Of a DNA stretch of 64,000 bases, positions 27,079-36,492 are shown piece after piece. This DNA is from Segatella copri DSM 18205. Lineage in GTDB: Bacteria; Bacteroidota; Bacteroidia; Bacteroidales; Bacteroidaceae. The notes below the pieces were generated by a model, which made no database searches, had not been told where the DNA came from, and was given only the letters and a program-made list of their open reading frames with translations. Numbering within the stretch: the stretch's first letter is position 1; each line of letters begins with the position of its first letter. The stretch lies in contig NZ_CP102288.1 of NCBI RefSeq assembly GCF_025151535.1, forward strand, positions 1,638,501 through 1,702,500, in the 5' to 3' direction. A program made the translations under genes and the position numbers.

Positions 27079-27987
27079 TTACTTGATGGCCCCGATAATC
27101 TCAGTCACACTCTTGCATCCGTGAGCATCAAGCCACTCGTTGATTCCATCCTTTACCTTCTTCGTAACCGCAGGATCAATGAAGTTGGCTGTACCAATCT
27201 CAATGGCCGTAGCACCGCACATCAGGAACTCAATGGCATCCTTGGCAGAAGAAATGCCGCCCAGACCAACAACCGGAATGTTTACGGCATGAGCCACATC
27301 CCAAACCATGCGCAGGGCAACAGGCTTCACGCAAGGACCGCTCAAACCACCCGTACGGATGCTCAAGAGAGGCTGGCGCTTCTCAATGTCCACCGCCATA
27401 CCCATCAGCGTGTTGATGAGCGAAACAGAATCGGCACCCTCAGCCTCCACGGCACGGGCGATGTCGGCAATGCTGGTAACATTAGGCGAAAGCTTCACGA
27501 TGAGGGTCTTCTTATAAACCTTTCTCACCGCCTTCACCACGCTGGCTGCACCCTCGCAGGTTACACCGAAGGCCATGCCGCCATCCTTCACGTTAGGACA
27601 GGAGATGTTCAGCTCTATAGCCGGAATCTTATCCAGCTCGTTGATGCGCGCCGCACACTCAGCATAACTCTCAGGCGAATGTCCGCTCACGTTGACAATC
27701 ATATTGGTATCAATGTCCTTGATCTGAGGATAAATATGAGAGCAGAAATGCTCCACACCCTTGTTCTGCAAACCTACGCAGTTGAGCATGCCCTGAGGCG
27801 TTTCAGCCATACGCGGATAGTCGTTTCCCTCGCGCGGTTCCAGGGTAGTGCCCTTCACGATAATACCGCCAATCTCCTCTAGAGGAACGAAATCGGCAAA
27901 TTCCAATCCGTAGCCGAAAGTACCCGATGCAGTCATCACAGGGTTCTTCAACTCCAAATCCTTTATCTTTACACTTAAATCAGCCAT
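27079..27987 (-). CDS. pyrD: Dihydroorotate dehydrogenase B, catalytic subunit
   Basis: 302 residues, the class 1B length. FMN-barrel features: [13 protein letters not shown] at the N-terminus, [22 protein letters not shown] with the catalytic Cys nearby, VKLSPNV, and [20 protein letters not shown] near the C-terminus. It oxidises dihydroorotate to orotate in pyrimidine synthesis, passing electrons to PyrK and then NAD. pyrK is 121 bases upstream on the same strand, as expected for a two-subunit enzyme. The gap between them contains copies of TTCTTCACTCTTCG. Confidence 0.94.
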   Translation of the reverse strand: MADLSVKIKDLELKNPVMTASGTFGYGLEFADFVPLEEIGGIIVKGTTLEPREGNDYPRMAETPQGMLNCVGLQNKGVEHFCSHIYPQIKDIDTNMIVNVSGHSPESYAECAARINELDKIPAIELNISCPNVKDGGMAFGVTCEGAASVVKAVRKVYKKTLIVKLSPNVTSIADIARAVEAEGADSVSLINTLMGMAVDIEKRQPLLSIRTGGLSGPCVKPVALRMVWDVAHAVNIPVVGLGGISSAKDAIEFLMCGATAIEIGTANFIDPAVTKKVKDGINEWLDAHGCKSVTEIIGAIK

Positions 27988-28108
27988 AATCTTCTGTTTT
28001 ACTTAAAAATGTTTTTACAAACAAAGACAAAAGAATTCTTCGTTCTTCACTCTTCGTTCTTCACTCTTCACTTCCAAACAAATTCTTCACTCTTCGTTCT
28101 TCACTCAA

Positions 28109-28885
28109 TTAGATTTCCCAAGTAAGTTTCTTGATGTTGATGACAGGTCCATCCTTGCAGACGCACTGGTTACCCTCGGTAGTTTTCTCTACGCAGCAGA
28201 GGCAGGCACCCACGCCGCACGCCATCTTGTTCTCAAGAGAAACCTCACACTCCACGCCAGCCTTCTTGGCAAAGCGAGCCACGCTCACCATCATCGGCTT
28301 AGGTCCGCAGGTAGAAATCATATCAAACTTCTCGTTCTCCAGAACAGAGTGATTGGTAACGAAACCTACCTCGCCAGCCGAGCCATCCTCGGTAGTGATG
28401 CATACCTTTCCAATCTTGGCAAACTCATCCAGTTCGAGCAGATCTGTAGCCTTGCGTGCACCCAGCAGGAAGGTAACTTCAGCCCCGAAATCCTTGATGA
28501 GTTTTCCGAAATAGAGGAGCGGAGCCACACCTACGCCGCCACCTACGAGCAGATATTTCTGGCTCTTCCCGGTAGGCATGGTGAAGCCGTTGCCGAGAGG
28601 CAGCATACAGTTGAGCACGTCGCCCTCCTTGAGCTGTCCGAGCTGACGGGTACCATCGCCCACCATTGCTACGAGCAACCAGAGCTGATTATTTTCACGA
28701 TCCACGAAATTGATGGAGATAGGACGGCGAAGCATGGTAGTAGGCGAATGGTCTACTCTTACTTCAACGAATTGGCCAGGCAAGATTTCAGGCAAAGGTT
28801 TCTCATCGGTAAGCTTAATCAAAACGTGCTTATCGCTAAGCGCCTCTACAGAAACCACCTTGAGGTCGAGAACATATTTTTTCAT
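28109..28885 (-). CDS. pyrK: Dihydroorotate dehydrogenase electron-transfer subunit
   Basis: 258 residues from the ATG at 28885; a longer frame to 28984 begins inside the promoter and is rejected. FAD-binding RRPISIN and a GGGVGVAPLL NAD-binding loop precede the CGPKPMM motif. The C-terminal [2Fe-2S] ligands lie in CGVGACLCC and a downstream CVC. It accepts electrons from PyrD and reduces NAD. It is the first gene of the pyrK-pyrD pair. Confidence 0.94.
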   Translation of the reverse strand: MKKYVLDLKVVSVEALSDKHVLIKLTDEKPLPEILPGQFVEVRVDHSPTTMLRRPISINFVDRENNQLWLLVAMVGDGTRQLGQLKEGDVLNCMLPLGNGFTMPTGKSQKYLLVGGGVGVAPLLYFGKLIKDFGAEVTFLLGARKATDLLELDEFAKIGKVCITTEDGSAGEVGFVTNHSVLENEKFDMISTCGPKPMMVSVARFAKKAGVECEVSLENKMACGVGACLCCVEKTTEGNQCVCKDGPVINIKKLTWEI

Positions 28886-28981
28886 CTTATTGCTAATTTT
28901 TAATATGCTTATTATATAATGTACGTATATTATAATAGGTACCCGTAGCTTCCAGTTACGCCCACCTACGTTTCTACGATG

Positions 28982-28989
28982 CAAAGGTA
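28982..28989 (-). promoter_or_regulatory. pyrKD promoter (-7 box)
   Basis: TACCTTTG on the reverse strand, 96 bases before the pyrK ATG. It overlaps the longer pyrK frame and so supports the shorter start. Confidence 0.6.
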
Positions 28990-29080
28990 CATCAAAAATC
29001 CGAATTGACGAAAAGAAAAGAGATATTTTTTCTTTATCGCTGCTCCTATGTGTTTGTTTTAGAGTTCTCCAATCCCTACT

Positions 29081-29626
29081 TTATTTCTTAGGAACGAAGG
29101 TTTCCCAGGTCTGATCATCGTAGAAAATACGGATTTCGGTAATCTTTCTTTGCGGTTTGTCTACATATTTTACCGCCGCTTGGGCGATATTTTTAGGTGT
29201 ACGATTTACACCCTGCATTTGAGGCTGGTCAAAGAGCGAGGGAGAAGTAGGGGAGGCTGTGGCTCCTTCGGCTCCAAAATCGAGCATAGGCTCGGCAGAG
29301 GCGGCTCCAGAAGACTGACTGCCCTGCTTCATCCCCTCAGCACCACCGGCTGCTCCATCCGTAACGCCCTGATACATGTCTGCAGCACCCTCTTCGCTGC
29401 CACCCTGGGAAGCCTGGTTCTGATACATAGGAGGAGTACCGTAGAGTACCCAATAAACGTTTACCTGAGGAAAACTCTTATGGATGCCATCCACAATGCT
29501 AAGCGAAGGATTGGTCTTCCCGTTGAAAATATTGCTCAGCGTAGCGGTCGAGATTCCGATCATCTGAGCGAAGTTTTGCTGAGTGAGGTGCTGGTCCTCC
29601 ATCAGCTGTCTGATTCTATCTTTCAT
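29081..29626 (-). CDS. XRE-family helix-turn-helix protein
   Basis: 181 residues. Residues about 1-65 form an XRE-type HTH (RIRQLMEDQHLTQQNFAQMIG, ISTATLSNIFNGKTNPSLSIV). A Gly/Ala/Ser/Gln-rich linker (about 70-140) follows, then a short basic C-terminal segment (AVKYVDKPQRKITEIRIFYDD) that resembles a conserved Bacteroidales tail. It is probably a DNA-binding regulator. Its targets are unknown, but the 1-kb AT-rich region just upstream holds five copies of TTATAAAT. Confidence 0.8.
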   Translation of the reverse strand: MKDRIRQLMEDQHLTQQNFAQMIGISTATLSNIFNGKTNPSLSIVDGIHKSFPQVNVYWVLYGTPPMYQNQASQGGSEEGAADMYQGVTDGAAGGAEGMKQGSQSSGAASAEPMLDFGAEGATASPTSPSLFDQPQMQGVNRTPKNIAQAAVKYVDKPQRKITEIRIFYDDQTWETFVPKK

Positions 29627-29640
29627 GCTCTAAAATTTTA

Positions 29641-30580
29641 GCGTTCATTTTTCTACTGATACGATGTTTTATTTCCGAACAAGCCACTTTTGGGCCCTTT
29701 TCGGGTTGATTTTACAAAGATAAAGCAAAAATTTAGAATAACCAAACATTTCTGAATAAATTTAGATTTTTAAACTTTAGGTTTCTGTTTATAAATTTAA
29801 ATTCTACTCACTCCACCATCCGGTTTTTAGGTTTAGTTTTATAAATATAAACCTATCAGTCAAAATATATGACGAACCTTTTCTTTATAGATTTAGGCTA
29901 AATCACTGGTTATTCATACCATAAACCACCTAAATAAAGGCATATAGAGCGATTTATGCAATGTTTACCCCATACCTATGTAAAAATCTATGGTTTACAA
30001 AACAACTAAAGCACATAACTAACTGAGTTTCCACTACTTATAAATTCAAAATATAGCATGAATATTTATTCATTCATAACTATAAATACCCTGTTTTATC
30101 TTTATTTTTATAAATATAAAATGTAAATTCGCGTATTTAGTTTTCTTGTATTTATGTTTATAAATCAAAATCACCCGTTTTGATTTATGAATTTAAAAAC
30201 ATAAACTTAGGAAACGTAAACCTTAATAAATGCAAACGACCGATTTCAGACAACAGGAAATGGCAAATTTTTCCATTTCTAGCGTATTCCAGCCCATCGG
30301 CAAGGAGACGGGTAAATTCGCGAGTAATGAAGAGGGTTAATTTATCTAAGTTACTGATAACCAATAAAGTTAAGTCTATTTTCAGGCAAAACAGAAAAAT
30401 GGGCATCTAGCTCGAAAAATCGCTTAAATCCCCCATTTTTGCCCAAAAATCGCCCAAAATGAGCCCAGGTAAACGCTCCAAAAAGAGCTGAAAATCCCCT
30501 ATTTGGGGCAAATTTATAATGCTAAACGCTAGTTGGCTGCTTTCTGGAAACAGGCGGCAAAGAAGGCCGAAAACGGAAAC
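29641..30580. other. Long AT-rich gap with repeated TTATAAAT sites
   Basis: No supported gene lies in these 940 bases. TTATAAAT occurs at 29789, 29839, 30038, 30108 and 30158, usually flanked by T on the left and by A-rich sequence on the right. A GGGG/CCCC hairpin (CCCCTATTTGGGG) is near 30497. An open frame at 30180-30410 has no homology that I recognise and unusual composition and was not called. Confidence 0.6.
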
Positions 30581-30616
30581 GAGCTCCTGCCGAGAGAAAA
30601 CTCTCAGCAGGAGCTC
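30581..30616 (-). terminator. holA terminator
   Basis: GAGCTCCTGC (30581-30590) and GCAGGAGCTC (30607-30616) form a perfect outer stem, with an inner GAGAG/CTCTC stem. On the reverse strand it is followed by GTTTCCGTTTTC rather than a pure T-run. Confidence 0.75.
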
Positions 30617-30646
30617 GCCTACTCTCCCCCACTTCGCTCTTCAGCA

Positions 30647-31675
30647 TCAGTGAAGGATAAAAAAAATGAGTTCTTTCATCAGTTCACCCACCGGAGTGGA
30701 TGGATTATCCAGTCCCTTTATCTTCGCATCCACCTCCTTAAACTTCTCAATAATCGCCATCACTTTCACGCCCGTATAGTTCCTCATTCCTATAATATAT
30801 TCGCGCGCCGCCCAAGCTCCGCGCAAATCCAGGAATTTTGCGAGCTCATTTTCGTTCTGCCTGTTGGGTGCATAATAAGCAATCATCAGGTTTTGGAAAT
30901 AAGTAAAGAGCATCGGGAGAAGCGTGAAGAGAGAACCACTCTTCGGATTGCTGTCAAAATAATTTATTATCTGATTTGCCTTGAACACATCGCGGCTGAT
31001 GATGGCACTTCTCAGCTCAAAGGCATTGAAGTCTTTGCTCACCCCTATTTCTCGCTCCACAATCTCCGGAGTAACCCGCCGGTCGTTCTCAGGAAGAGAA
31101 ATGAGCAGTTTGTCGAGCTCGGAAGTGAGTCGGTGCAAATCTGCTCCCACATGATCTGCCACCATCTGGGTAGCCTTGGGTTCAATGGTTGCCTTACGGG
31201 TCTTGAGATAAGTCTCGATGAAGCCCGGCAGATTTCGGTCGTAGAGCTTCTTGCTTTCAAAAACCACACCCGCCTTGGCAGCTAGAGCAGAAAACTTTTT
31301 ACGACTGTCGAGCTTGCCGTTTTTATGACAGAAAACAAGGATGGTTGTTTTTACCGGATTTTCGAGGTACTTCTCGAGCGCTTCCAAATTCCGCAAATTC
31401 TGAGCCTCTTTCACAACCACCACTCTATACTCCGCCATCATCGGGTAGCCCTTGCACAAATCTGCCACTTGCGCACCCGTAACATCAGCTCCGAAAACCA
31501 CCGTCTGATTGAAGTCACGCTCCTCGGGCTGGAGCACATTTTCTGAAATGTAGTCGCAGATCTTATCTATATAAAAAGGTTCCTCGCCCATCAGAACATA
31601 GACGGGAGAATACTTCCGAGCCTTCAAATCTTTCATGATTGACTCGTAACTTATTGCACTTTTCTTTTCTACCAT
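30647..31675 (-). CDS. holA: DNA polymerase III delta subunit
   Basis: 342 residues from the ATG at 31675. A longer frame to 31726 adds 17 residues with Cys and Pro unlike the family, and would run back through the leader, so it is rejected. Family features: YVLMGEEPFYIDKI near the N-terminus (degenerate P-loop region), PVKTTILVFCHKN, the helical lid, and the C-terminal collar domain (RSAIISRDVFKANQIINYF, then RNYT). It loads the sliding clamp as part of the DnaX clamp-loader complex. Confidence 0.92.
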   Translation of the reverse strand: MVEKKSAISYESIMKDLKARKYSPVYVLMGEEPFYIDKICDYISENVLQPEERDFNQTVVFGADVTGAQVADLCKGYPMMAEYRVVVVKEAQNLRNLEALEKYLENPVKTTILVFCHKNGKLDSRKKFSALAAKAGVVFESKKLYDRNLPGFIETYLKTRKATIEPKATQMVADHVGADLHRLTSELDKLLISLPENDRRVTPEIVEREIGVSKDFNAFELRSAIISRDVFKANQIINYFDSNPKSGSLFTLLPMLFTYFQNLMIAYYAPNRQNENELAKFLDLRGAWAAREYIIGMRNYTGVKVMAIIEKFKEVDAKIKGLDNPSTPVGELMKELIFFILH

Positions 31676-31789
31676 TGGATTATTTTTTGTAACTTTGCAC
31701 CCAGCAAACTCCGGGGGTGCGGACAAGCATTTGCTCCGCCTCCAGGTTCGCAGTTTTCTGAGGTACAGTTTTCAGCTGCACTTCGACTG

Positions 31790-31797
31790 CAAAGTTA
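31790..31797 (-). promoter_or_regulatory. holA promoter (-7 box)
   Basis: TAACTTTG on the reverse strand, about 115 bases before the holA ATG. The divergent gap to 31932 holds no other gene. Confidence 0.55.
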
Positions 31798-31932
31798 CAA
31801 AAAATAAATTGAACTGCCTATATAAAAGAGGTAGTTTTTGAAAATGAGGTATGGTTAAAAGAAGAAAAGAAACCATATCGAAAACAGAAAAGAAAGAAAT
31901 ATAACCCTATATATATAATAAGGTACAGAAAA

Positions 31933-32391
31933 ATGATTCGCTTAAATTTGCCTTCTTTCGACATCAAGGTTTCGGGCTCAAAACAGCATCCCCAGATACT
32001 GGATGTGCTGCGCCGGAAGTTCATCACGCTCACTCCCGAAGAGTGGGTGCGCCAGCATTTCGTTCATTTTCTCATCGAGCACAAGGGGTATCCTGCCTCT
32101 CTGCTCGCCAACGAAATCCAGCTGAAATGTGGCGACAAGGTGCTGCGCGCCGACAGTGTACTCTACTCCCGTGAGTTGCAGCCCCGCATGATTATCGAGT
32201 ACAAAGCCCCTCACATCCCCATCACACAGAAAGTATTCGACCAGATTTCGGTTTACAATCTTCTGCTCCATGTCGACTTTCTGGTGGTCAGCAACGGGCT
32301 GGAGCATTACATCTGCAAGATGGATTATGAAAGTAAAAAATATGTATTTTTAGAGACCATTCCCGATTATTCCGATTTATTGACATTATGA
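31933..32391 (+). CDS. HsdR N-terminal-like PD-(D/E)XK protein
   Basis: 152 residues, the length of stand-alone type I restriction N-terminal domain proteins (HSDR_N_2 group). The nuclease-type core is visible: an N-terminal helix with EEWVRQHFVHFL, then Asp in LRADSVLY, and the E-x-K in MIIEYKAP, with a following Gln (ITQKVFDQ). It is divergent from holA and is a conserved Bacteroidales neighbour of that gene. There is no HsdM or HsdS here, so it is unlikely to be part of a restriction system. Its actual role is unknown. Confidence 0.75.
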   Translation: MIRLNLPSFDIKVSGSKQHPQILDVLRRKFITLTPEEWVRQHFVHFLIEHKGYPASLLANEIQLKCGDKVLRADSVLYSRELQPRMIIEYKAPHIPITQKVFDQISVYNLLLHVDFLVVSNGLEHYICKMDYESKKYVFLETIPDYSDLLTL

Positions 32392-32598
32392 GAGCGTCGG
32401 GGGATAGTCCGGAAGTTTTTAAACAGAGTTTCCCCAGCCTTCAAAATTTGCGAATTTCCGCCCAACCGGCCATCCGTTTTAGAATTCGCGAATTTTGGAG
32501 GCCTTTTTCTGCCCCCTTTTCCTCTCCCTTTTTGAGCACTCCTTTTCCTCTCCCATCCCCTTTCTCGCGTTATTTTTTAATAAAAAACCCATTTTCAT

Positions 32599-32629
32599 TT
32601 TGTAGTCTCCTCCTTTTATACTATCTTTG
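32599..32629 (+). promoter_or_regulatory. Distal ugd promoter
   Basis: TTTG (32599-32602), 19 bases, TATCTTTG (32622-32629). It is the first promoter of the hairpin element that follows. Confidence 0.8.
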
Positions 32630-32695
32630 CATAAGATAAGCTGCACTCGGCAATTTGAAAGCAAGCTTTCATTGCCCTCGTTTGCATTATCTTTG
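32622..32695 (+). repeat. Two-promoter hairpin element, copy 1 (upstream of ugd)
   Basis: A TATCTTTG box at each end (32622-32629 and 32688-32695) encloses GCTGCACTCGGCA and a hairpin GGCAAT-TT-GAAAGC-AA-GCTTTC-ATTGCC. The same layout with different stem sequence occurs at 50726-50806 and, reversed, at 47163-47246. The flanking 32392-32598 stretch shows no gene. Confidence 0.8.
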
Positions 32696-32744
32696 CAACT
32701 AATATATATATTAAGGTATAGACAGCCTAAAAGAACAGAAAGAA

Positions 32745-33998
32745 ATGGAGAATAAAAAGATAAAAATCGCCGTAGCCGGAACAGGATATGTAGGCCTGAG
32801 CATCGCTACCCTGCTGAGCCAGCATCATGAGGTGGTGGCAGTAGACGTGGTACCCGAAAAGGTGGAGCTCATCAACTCGCGCCGCTCGCCTATCCAGGAC
32901 GAATACATAGAGAAATATCTGGCTGAAAAGGAACTCAACCTCAAAGCCACAACCGATGGAGAAGAAGCCTATAAGGATGCCGACTTCGTAGTGATTGCCA
33001 CACCAACCAACTATGATCCGGTGAAAAACTACTTCGACACCTCGCACGTAGAAGAAGTCATCCGTCTGGTGATGCAGGTGAATCCCGATGCCATCATGGT
33101 CATCAAGAGCACCATTCCGGTAGGCTACACCGAAAGCATCCGCCAGAAGACGGGCAGCAAGAACATCATCTTCGCTCCTGAATTCCTGCGCGAGAGCAAG
33201 GCACTCTACGACAACCTCTACCCGAGCCGCATCATCGTGGGCAGACCGAACGGTGACGAGCGACTGGACCAGGCAGCCCGCACCTTTGCAGAACTGCTGA
33301 AAGAGGGAGCCATCAAGCAAGACATAGAAACCCTGTTCATGGGACTTACCGAGGCAGAGGCAGTGAAACTCTTCGCCAACACCTACCTCGCCCTGCGCGT
33401 GAGCTACTTCAACGAGCTGGATACCTACGCCGAAATGAAGGGCCTCGACACCAAGGCGATTATCGACGGAGTGGGTCTGGACCCTCGCATCGGCACCTTC
33501 TACAACAACCCTTCCTTCGGATACGGCGGCTACTGTCTGCCGAAAGATACCAAGCAGCTGCTCGCCAACTATGCCGATGTGCCTGAGAACCTGATTCAGG
33601 CGATTGTAGAGAGCAACCGCACCCGCAAGGATTTCATCGCCGACCGCGTGCTGAACATGGCTGGCTACTACGATTATGCCAACCAGAACAACTTCAGCGA
33701 GGAGGAAGAGAAGCCTTGCACCATCGGCGTATACCGGCTCACGATGAAGAGCAACAGCGACAACTTCCGCCAGAGTAGCATACAGGGCGTGATGAAGCGC
33801 ATCAAGGCAAAGGGCGCGCAGGTTATCATCTACGAACCTACGCTGAAAGACGGAACCACCTTCTTCGGAAGCCGCATCGTAAACAACCTGGATGCCTTTA
33901 AGCAGCAGAGCCAGGCCATCATCGCCAACCGGTATGACAAGTGTCTGGATGATGTGGAAGAAAAGGTTTACACCCGCGATATTTTCAGAAGAGACTGA
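32745..33998 (+). CDS. ugd: UDP-glucose 6-dehydrogenase-family protein
   Basis: 417 residues. Rossmann motif VAGTGYVGL at about 9-17, central domain with [15 protein letters not shown], and the catalytic motif [12 protein letters not shown] around 262-273 with the nucleophilic Cys. It oxidises UDP-glucose (or a related nucleotide sugar) to the uronate for capsule or surface glycans. It is preceded by tandem promoters in a hairpin element. The downstream gene is unrelated, so it is probably transcribed alone or with a MaoC-like gene. Confidence 0.9.
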   Translation: MENKKIKIAVAGTGYVGLSIATLLSQHHEVVAVDVVPEKVELINSRRSPIQDEYIEKYLAEKELNLKATTDGEEAYKDADFVVIATPTNYDPVKNYFDTSHVEEVIRLVMQVNPDAIMVIKSTIPVGYTESIRQKTGSKNIIFAPEFLRESKALYDNLYPSRIIVGRPNGDERLDQAARTFAELLKEGAIKQDIETLFMGLTEAEAVKLFANTYLALRVSYFNELDTYAEMKGLDTKAIIDGVGLDPRIGTFYNNPSFGYGGYCLPKDTKQLLANYADVPENLIQAIVESNRTRKDFIADRVLNMAGYYDYANQNNFSEEEEKPCTIGVYRLTMKSNSDNFRQSSIQGVMKRIKAKGAQVIIYEPTLKDGTTFFGSRIVNNLDAFKQQSQAIIANRYDKCLDDVEEKVYTRDIFRRD

Positions 33999-34094
33999 TT
34001 TTGAGTTAAAAGTTAATAGTTAATAGTTAACAGTTGAAAGCTGAAGACGGAAAATAGGAAACAATAATATTTATAATAAAGAGAAAAATAAGAA

Positions 34095-34562
34095 ATGGCA
34101 AAATTAGTAATCAATTCCTACGAGGAATTTGCATCTCACCTCGGTGAGAAGTTAGGAGAATCAGACTGGTTGCAGATTGACCAGGACCGTATCAACAAGT
34201 TCGCAGACGCTACACTCGACCCACAGTGGATCCACGTAGACGTAGAGCGCGCCAAGGTAGAGAGCCCTTACCACAGCACCATCGCTCACGGTTACCTCAC
34301 CCTCTCAGTACTCCCATACCTCTGGCAGCAGATTATCGAGGTAAACAACCTCAAGATGCTCGTAAACTACGGCATGGACAAGATGAAGTTCGGTCAGCCA
34401 GTCATCACCGGTTCACGCGTGCGCCTGGTAGCCACTCTCCACGACATCCAGAACATCCGTGGCATCTGCAAGACCAGCATCAAGTTTGACATCGAAATAG
34501 AAGGTCAGCGCAAGCCAGCCCTCTCAGGCATCGCTTCTTTCCTCTACTATTTCAACAACTAA
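34095..34562 (+). CDS. MaoC-family dehydratase
   Basis: 155 residues, a single hot-dog domain. The hydratase-2 motif is present: FADATLDPQWIHVD with the catalytic Asp and His, followed by STIAHGYLTLS. Such proteins hydrate or dehydrate enoyl-CoA/acyl thioesters in the cytoplasm. The substrate is unknown. It lies 3 bases before the TerB/DnaJ gene, so the two are probably co-translated. Confidence 0.88.
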   Translation: MAKLVINSYEEFASHLGEKLGESDWLQIDQDRINKFADATLDPQWIHVDVERAKVESPYHSTIAHGYLTLSVLPYLWQQIIEVNNLKMLVNYGMDKMKFGQPVITGSRVRLVATLHDIQNIRGICKTSIKFDIEIEGQRKPALSGIASFLYYFNN

Positions 34563-34565
34563 AAG

Positions 34566-35417
34566 ATGGCAGCAGGTAAATGGATTGGTGGTGTGCTCGG
34601 TTTCATCACAGCCGGTCCGCTGGGAGCCCTGGCAGGCTATGCCCTCGGTTCCCTCTTTGAGCACGGACTGGATGCGGTAAACCGCGACGGCGACCACCAT
34701 TACAACAACGCCTACGATGCCTACAGCGGCCAGCAGCACAGCGGCCGCCAGGGCTTCGGAAACCAGGGCTACAGCCGCCAGCAGAGCTATGAGGGAGAGC
34801 GAAACTCCTTCATGTTCTCGCTACTGGTGCTCAGCTCCTACATCATCAATGCAGATGGCAAGATCATGCATTCCGAGATGGAGATGGTGCGCCGCTTCCT
34901 GCGTCAGAATTTCGGCGAGGCAGCCAAACAGCAGGGCGAGGAAATTCTCCTCAAACTCTTCGAACAGCAGAAGCAGATGGGCATGCAGCAGTACCGTTCG
35001 GTGATACAGGACAGCTGTCATCAGATACGTGCCAACATGATGTATGAACAGCGCCTGCAGTTGCTCAATTTCCTCGTCATGATAGCCCAGGCCGATGGAG
35101 TTGTGAATCCTCAGGAGATTCAGGCGCTCAAGGAGATGGCCATCCACATGGGGCTTTCTGCCGAGGATGTAGACCAGATGCTGAACCTGGAGAGCGGGGC
35201 TTCTTCAGCAGGCAGTCTGGATGATGCCTACCGTGTTCTGGGTATCAGTCCTGACGCCTCAAACGATGAGGTGAAGGCCGCATACCGCAAGATGGCACTC
35301 AAGCATCATCCTGACAAGGTAGCAGCCCTAGGCGAAGATGTGCGCCGTGCAGCCGAGAAGAAATTCCAGGAAATCAACGACGCCAAAGACCGCATTTACA
35401 AGGCTAGAGGACTTTAG
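34566..35417 (+). CDS. TerB/DjlA-like protein with C-terminal J domain
   Basis: 283 residues. Residues 1-40 are a glycine-rich membrane-type segment (GGVLGFITAGPLGALAGYALG). Residues about 75-200 form a TerB-like helical domain with acidic NADGKIMHSEMEMV and AQADGVVNPQE motifs. Residues about 217-283 are a J domain with HHPDKV. The order matches the DjlA group of membrane-anchored DnaK co-chaperones. It probably recruits DnaK to the membrane; the client is unknown. Confidence 0.85.
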   Translation: MAAGKWIGGVLGFITAGPLGALAGYALGSLFEHGLDAVNRDGDHHYNNAYDAYSGQQHSGRQGFGNQGYSRQQSYEGERNSFMFSLLVLSSYIINADGKIMHSEMEMVRRFLRQNFGEAAKQQGEEILLKLFEQQKQMGMQQYRSVIQDSCHQIRANMMYEQRLQLLNFLVMIAQADGVVNPQEIQALKEMAIHMGLSAEDVDQMLNLESGASSAGSLDDAYRVLGISPDASNDEVKAAYRKMALKHHPDKVAALGEDVRRAAEKKFQEINDAKDRIYKARGL

Positions 35418-35499
35418 GGTCCGGATTAGGATTAAAAGTTCCAGATTAGGATTATAAAGGAGTTAAGACAGATTGTCCTAGCTGCCTGAAAACGAAAAA

Positions 35500-35537
35500 A
35501 ATAAAGGCTCGCCAATCAATTTTGGCGAGCCTTTATT
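35500..35537. terminator. Bidirectional terminator
   Basis: A 15-bp perfect stem, AATAAAGGCTCGCCA with TGGCGAGCCTTTATT, between convergent genes, flanked by A-rich sequence on the left and TTTATT on the right. Confidence 0.9.
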
Positions 35538-35598
35538 GTATCTTATCGCATCTTTATCAGAAGATTATCATCCGAAAAGAGCGGAGAGAGGAGGAAGA

Positions 35599-36426
35599 TT
35601 AATCCTCACCCTCAGTCTTTCTTCTGCGGATAGCGCGCTTGCGCTTTGGCTTCTCCTCAGTCTTAGGAGCCTCAATCTTAACACCAGCCAATTCTGGGTC
35701 GATGAGGATACGGCCGCAATACTCACAAGGGATAATCTTCTTGTGCATCTTGATATCGAGCTGGCGCTGAGGTGGAATCTTGTTGAAGCAACCGCCACAT
35801 GCATCACGCTGCACGTAAACGATACCCAAACCGTTGCGGGCACCATTACGGATGCGCTTGAAGCTCTGGAGCAAACGTGGCTCAATCTTCTTCTCGAGCT
35901 CGAATGCCTTCTCCTTCAAATTCTCCTCTTCCTCACGGGTTTCAGCCATGATAGACTCAAGCTCAGAACGCTTCATTACCAGACCCTTCTCGCGGTCAGC
36001 CTTCTGGTCCTCAGCCTTGTGAAGGTCGTTCAGGCGCTCGTTGATTGTCTGCTGCGCCTCGCGGATTTTCTTGCTGCAAAGTTCGATTTCCAGCTCCTGG
36101 AACTCGATTTCCTTGCTCAAAGTATCATACTCGCGGTTGTTGCTAACCATTTCGAGTTGCTTCTTATAACGCTCCACGCTAGCCTGAGCCTCCTCAATCT
36201 CGTGCTGCTTCTGATCGATGGCGCGGTCAAACTGCTCAATATCGGTCTGGATTTTCTCGATACGGGTGGTAAGACCAGCAATATCGTCTTCCAAATCCTG
36301 AACTTCGAGAGGCAACTCACCTCTCAACGCACGCTTTTCATCAATTGCAGACAAGGTGGTCTGAAGCTGATAGAGAGCCTTCAACTTCTCTTCCACTGTC
36401 AAATCTGTAGGATCTTTCTTTGCCAT
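35599..36426 (-). CDS. Coiled-coil protein with C4-type zinc ribbon
   Basis: 275 residues. Residues about 20-190 are a long charged coiled coil. Residues about 200-245 carry a C4 zinc ribbon (CGGCFNKIPPQ, CEYCGRIL), as in the zf-RING_7 family. The tail is basic and acidic (RKRAIRRRKTEGED). Related proteins are conserved across bacteria and are nucleic-acid- or ribosome-associated in some reports; the specific role is unresolved. It follows the Nif3-like gene on the same strand after 66 bases, and the two are also neighbours in other Bacteroidales. Confidence 0.85.
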   Translation of the reverse strand: MAKKDPTDLTVEEKLKALYQLQTTLSAIDEKRALRGELPLEVQDLEDDIAGLTTRIEKIQTDIEQFDRAIDQKQHEIEEAQASVERYKKQLEMVSNNREYDTLSKEIEFQELEIELCSKKIREAQQTINERLNDLHKAEDQKADREKGLVMKRSELESIMAETREEEENLKEKAFELEKKIEPRLLQSFKRIRNGARNGLGIVYVQRDACGGCFNKIPPQRQLDIKMHKKIIPCEYCGRILIDPELAGVKIEAPKTEEKPKRKRAIRRRKTEGED

Positions 36427-36492
36427 AACTTTATTTTTTTTAATGTTGAATGTTAAATGTTGAATGTTGAATGAGGCTTGCGCCCTTCCAAC

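Noticed and set aside
28040..28108. TTCTTCACTCTTCG repeats as a regulatory array
   Set aside because: Low-complexity tandem sequence directly between pyrK and pyrD, with no palindrome or fixed spacing; noted only as repeats.
30180..30410. Possible 76-residue gene in the AT-rich gap
   Set aside because: Lys/Asn/Ile-rich composition follows base composition; no promoter, no domain, and it overlaps the TTATAAAT repeats.
31690..31697. Forward TAACTTTG box in the holA leader
   Set aside because: It is 236 bases before the HsdR-N-like gene and has no -33 TTTG at the right spacing.
31933..32391. Part of a type I restriction system
   Set aside because: No hsdM or hsdS nearby, and stand-alone proteins of this kind beside holA are a usual Bacteroidales arrangement.
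32388..32639. 83-residue frame after the HsdR-N-like gene
   Set aside because: Pro/Phe/Ser-rich translation of low-complexity DNA, and it runs into the distal ugd promoter.
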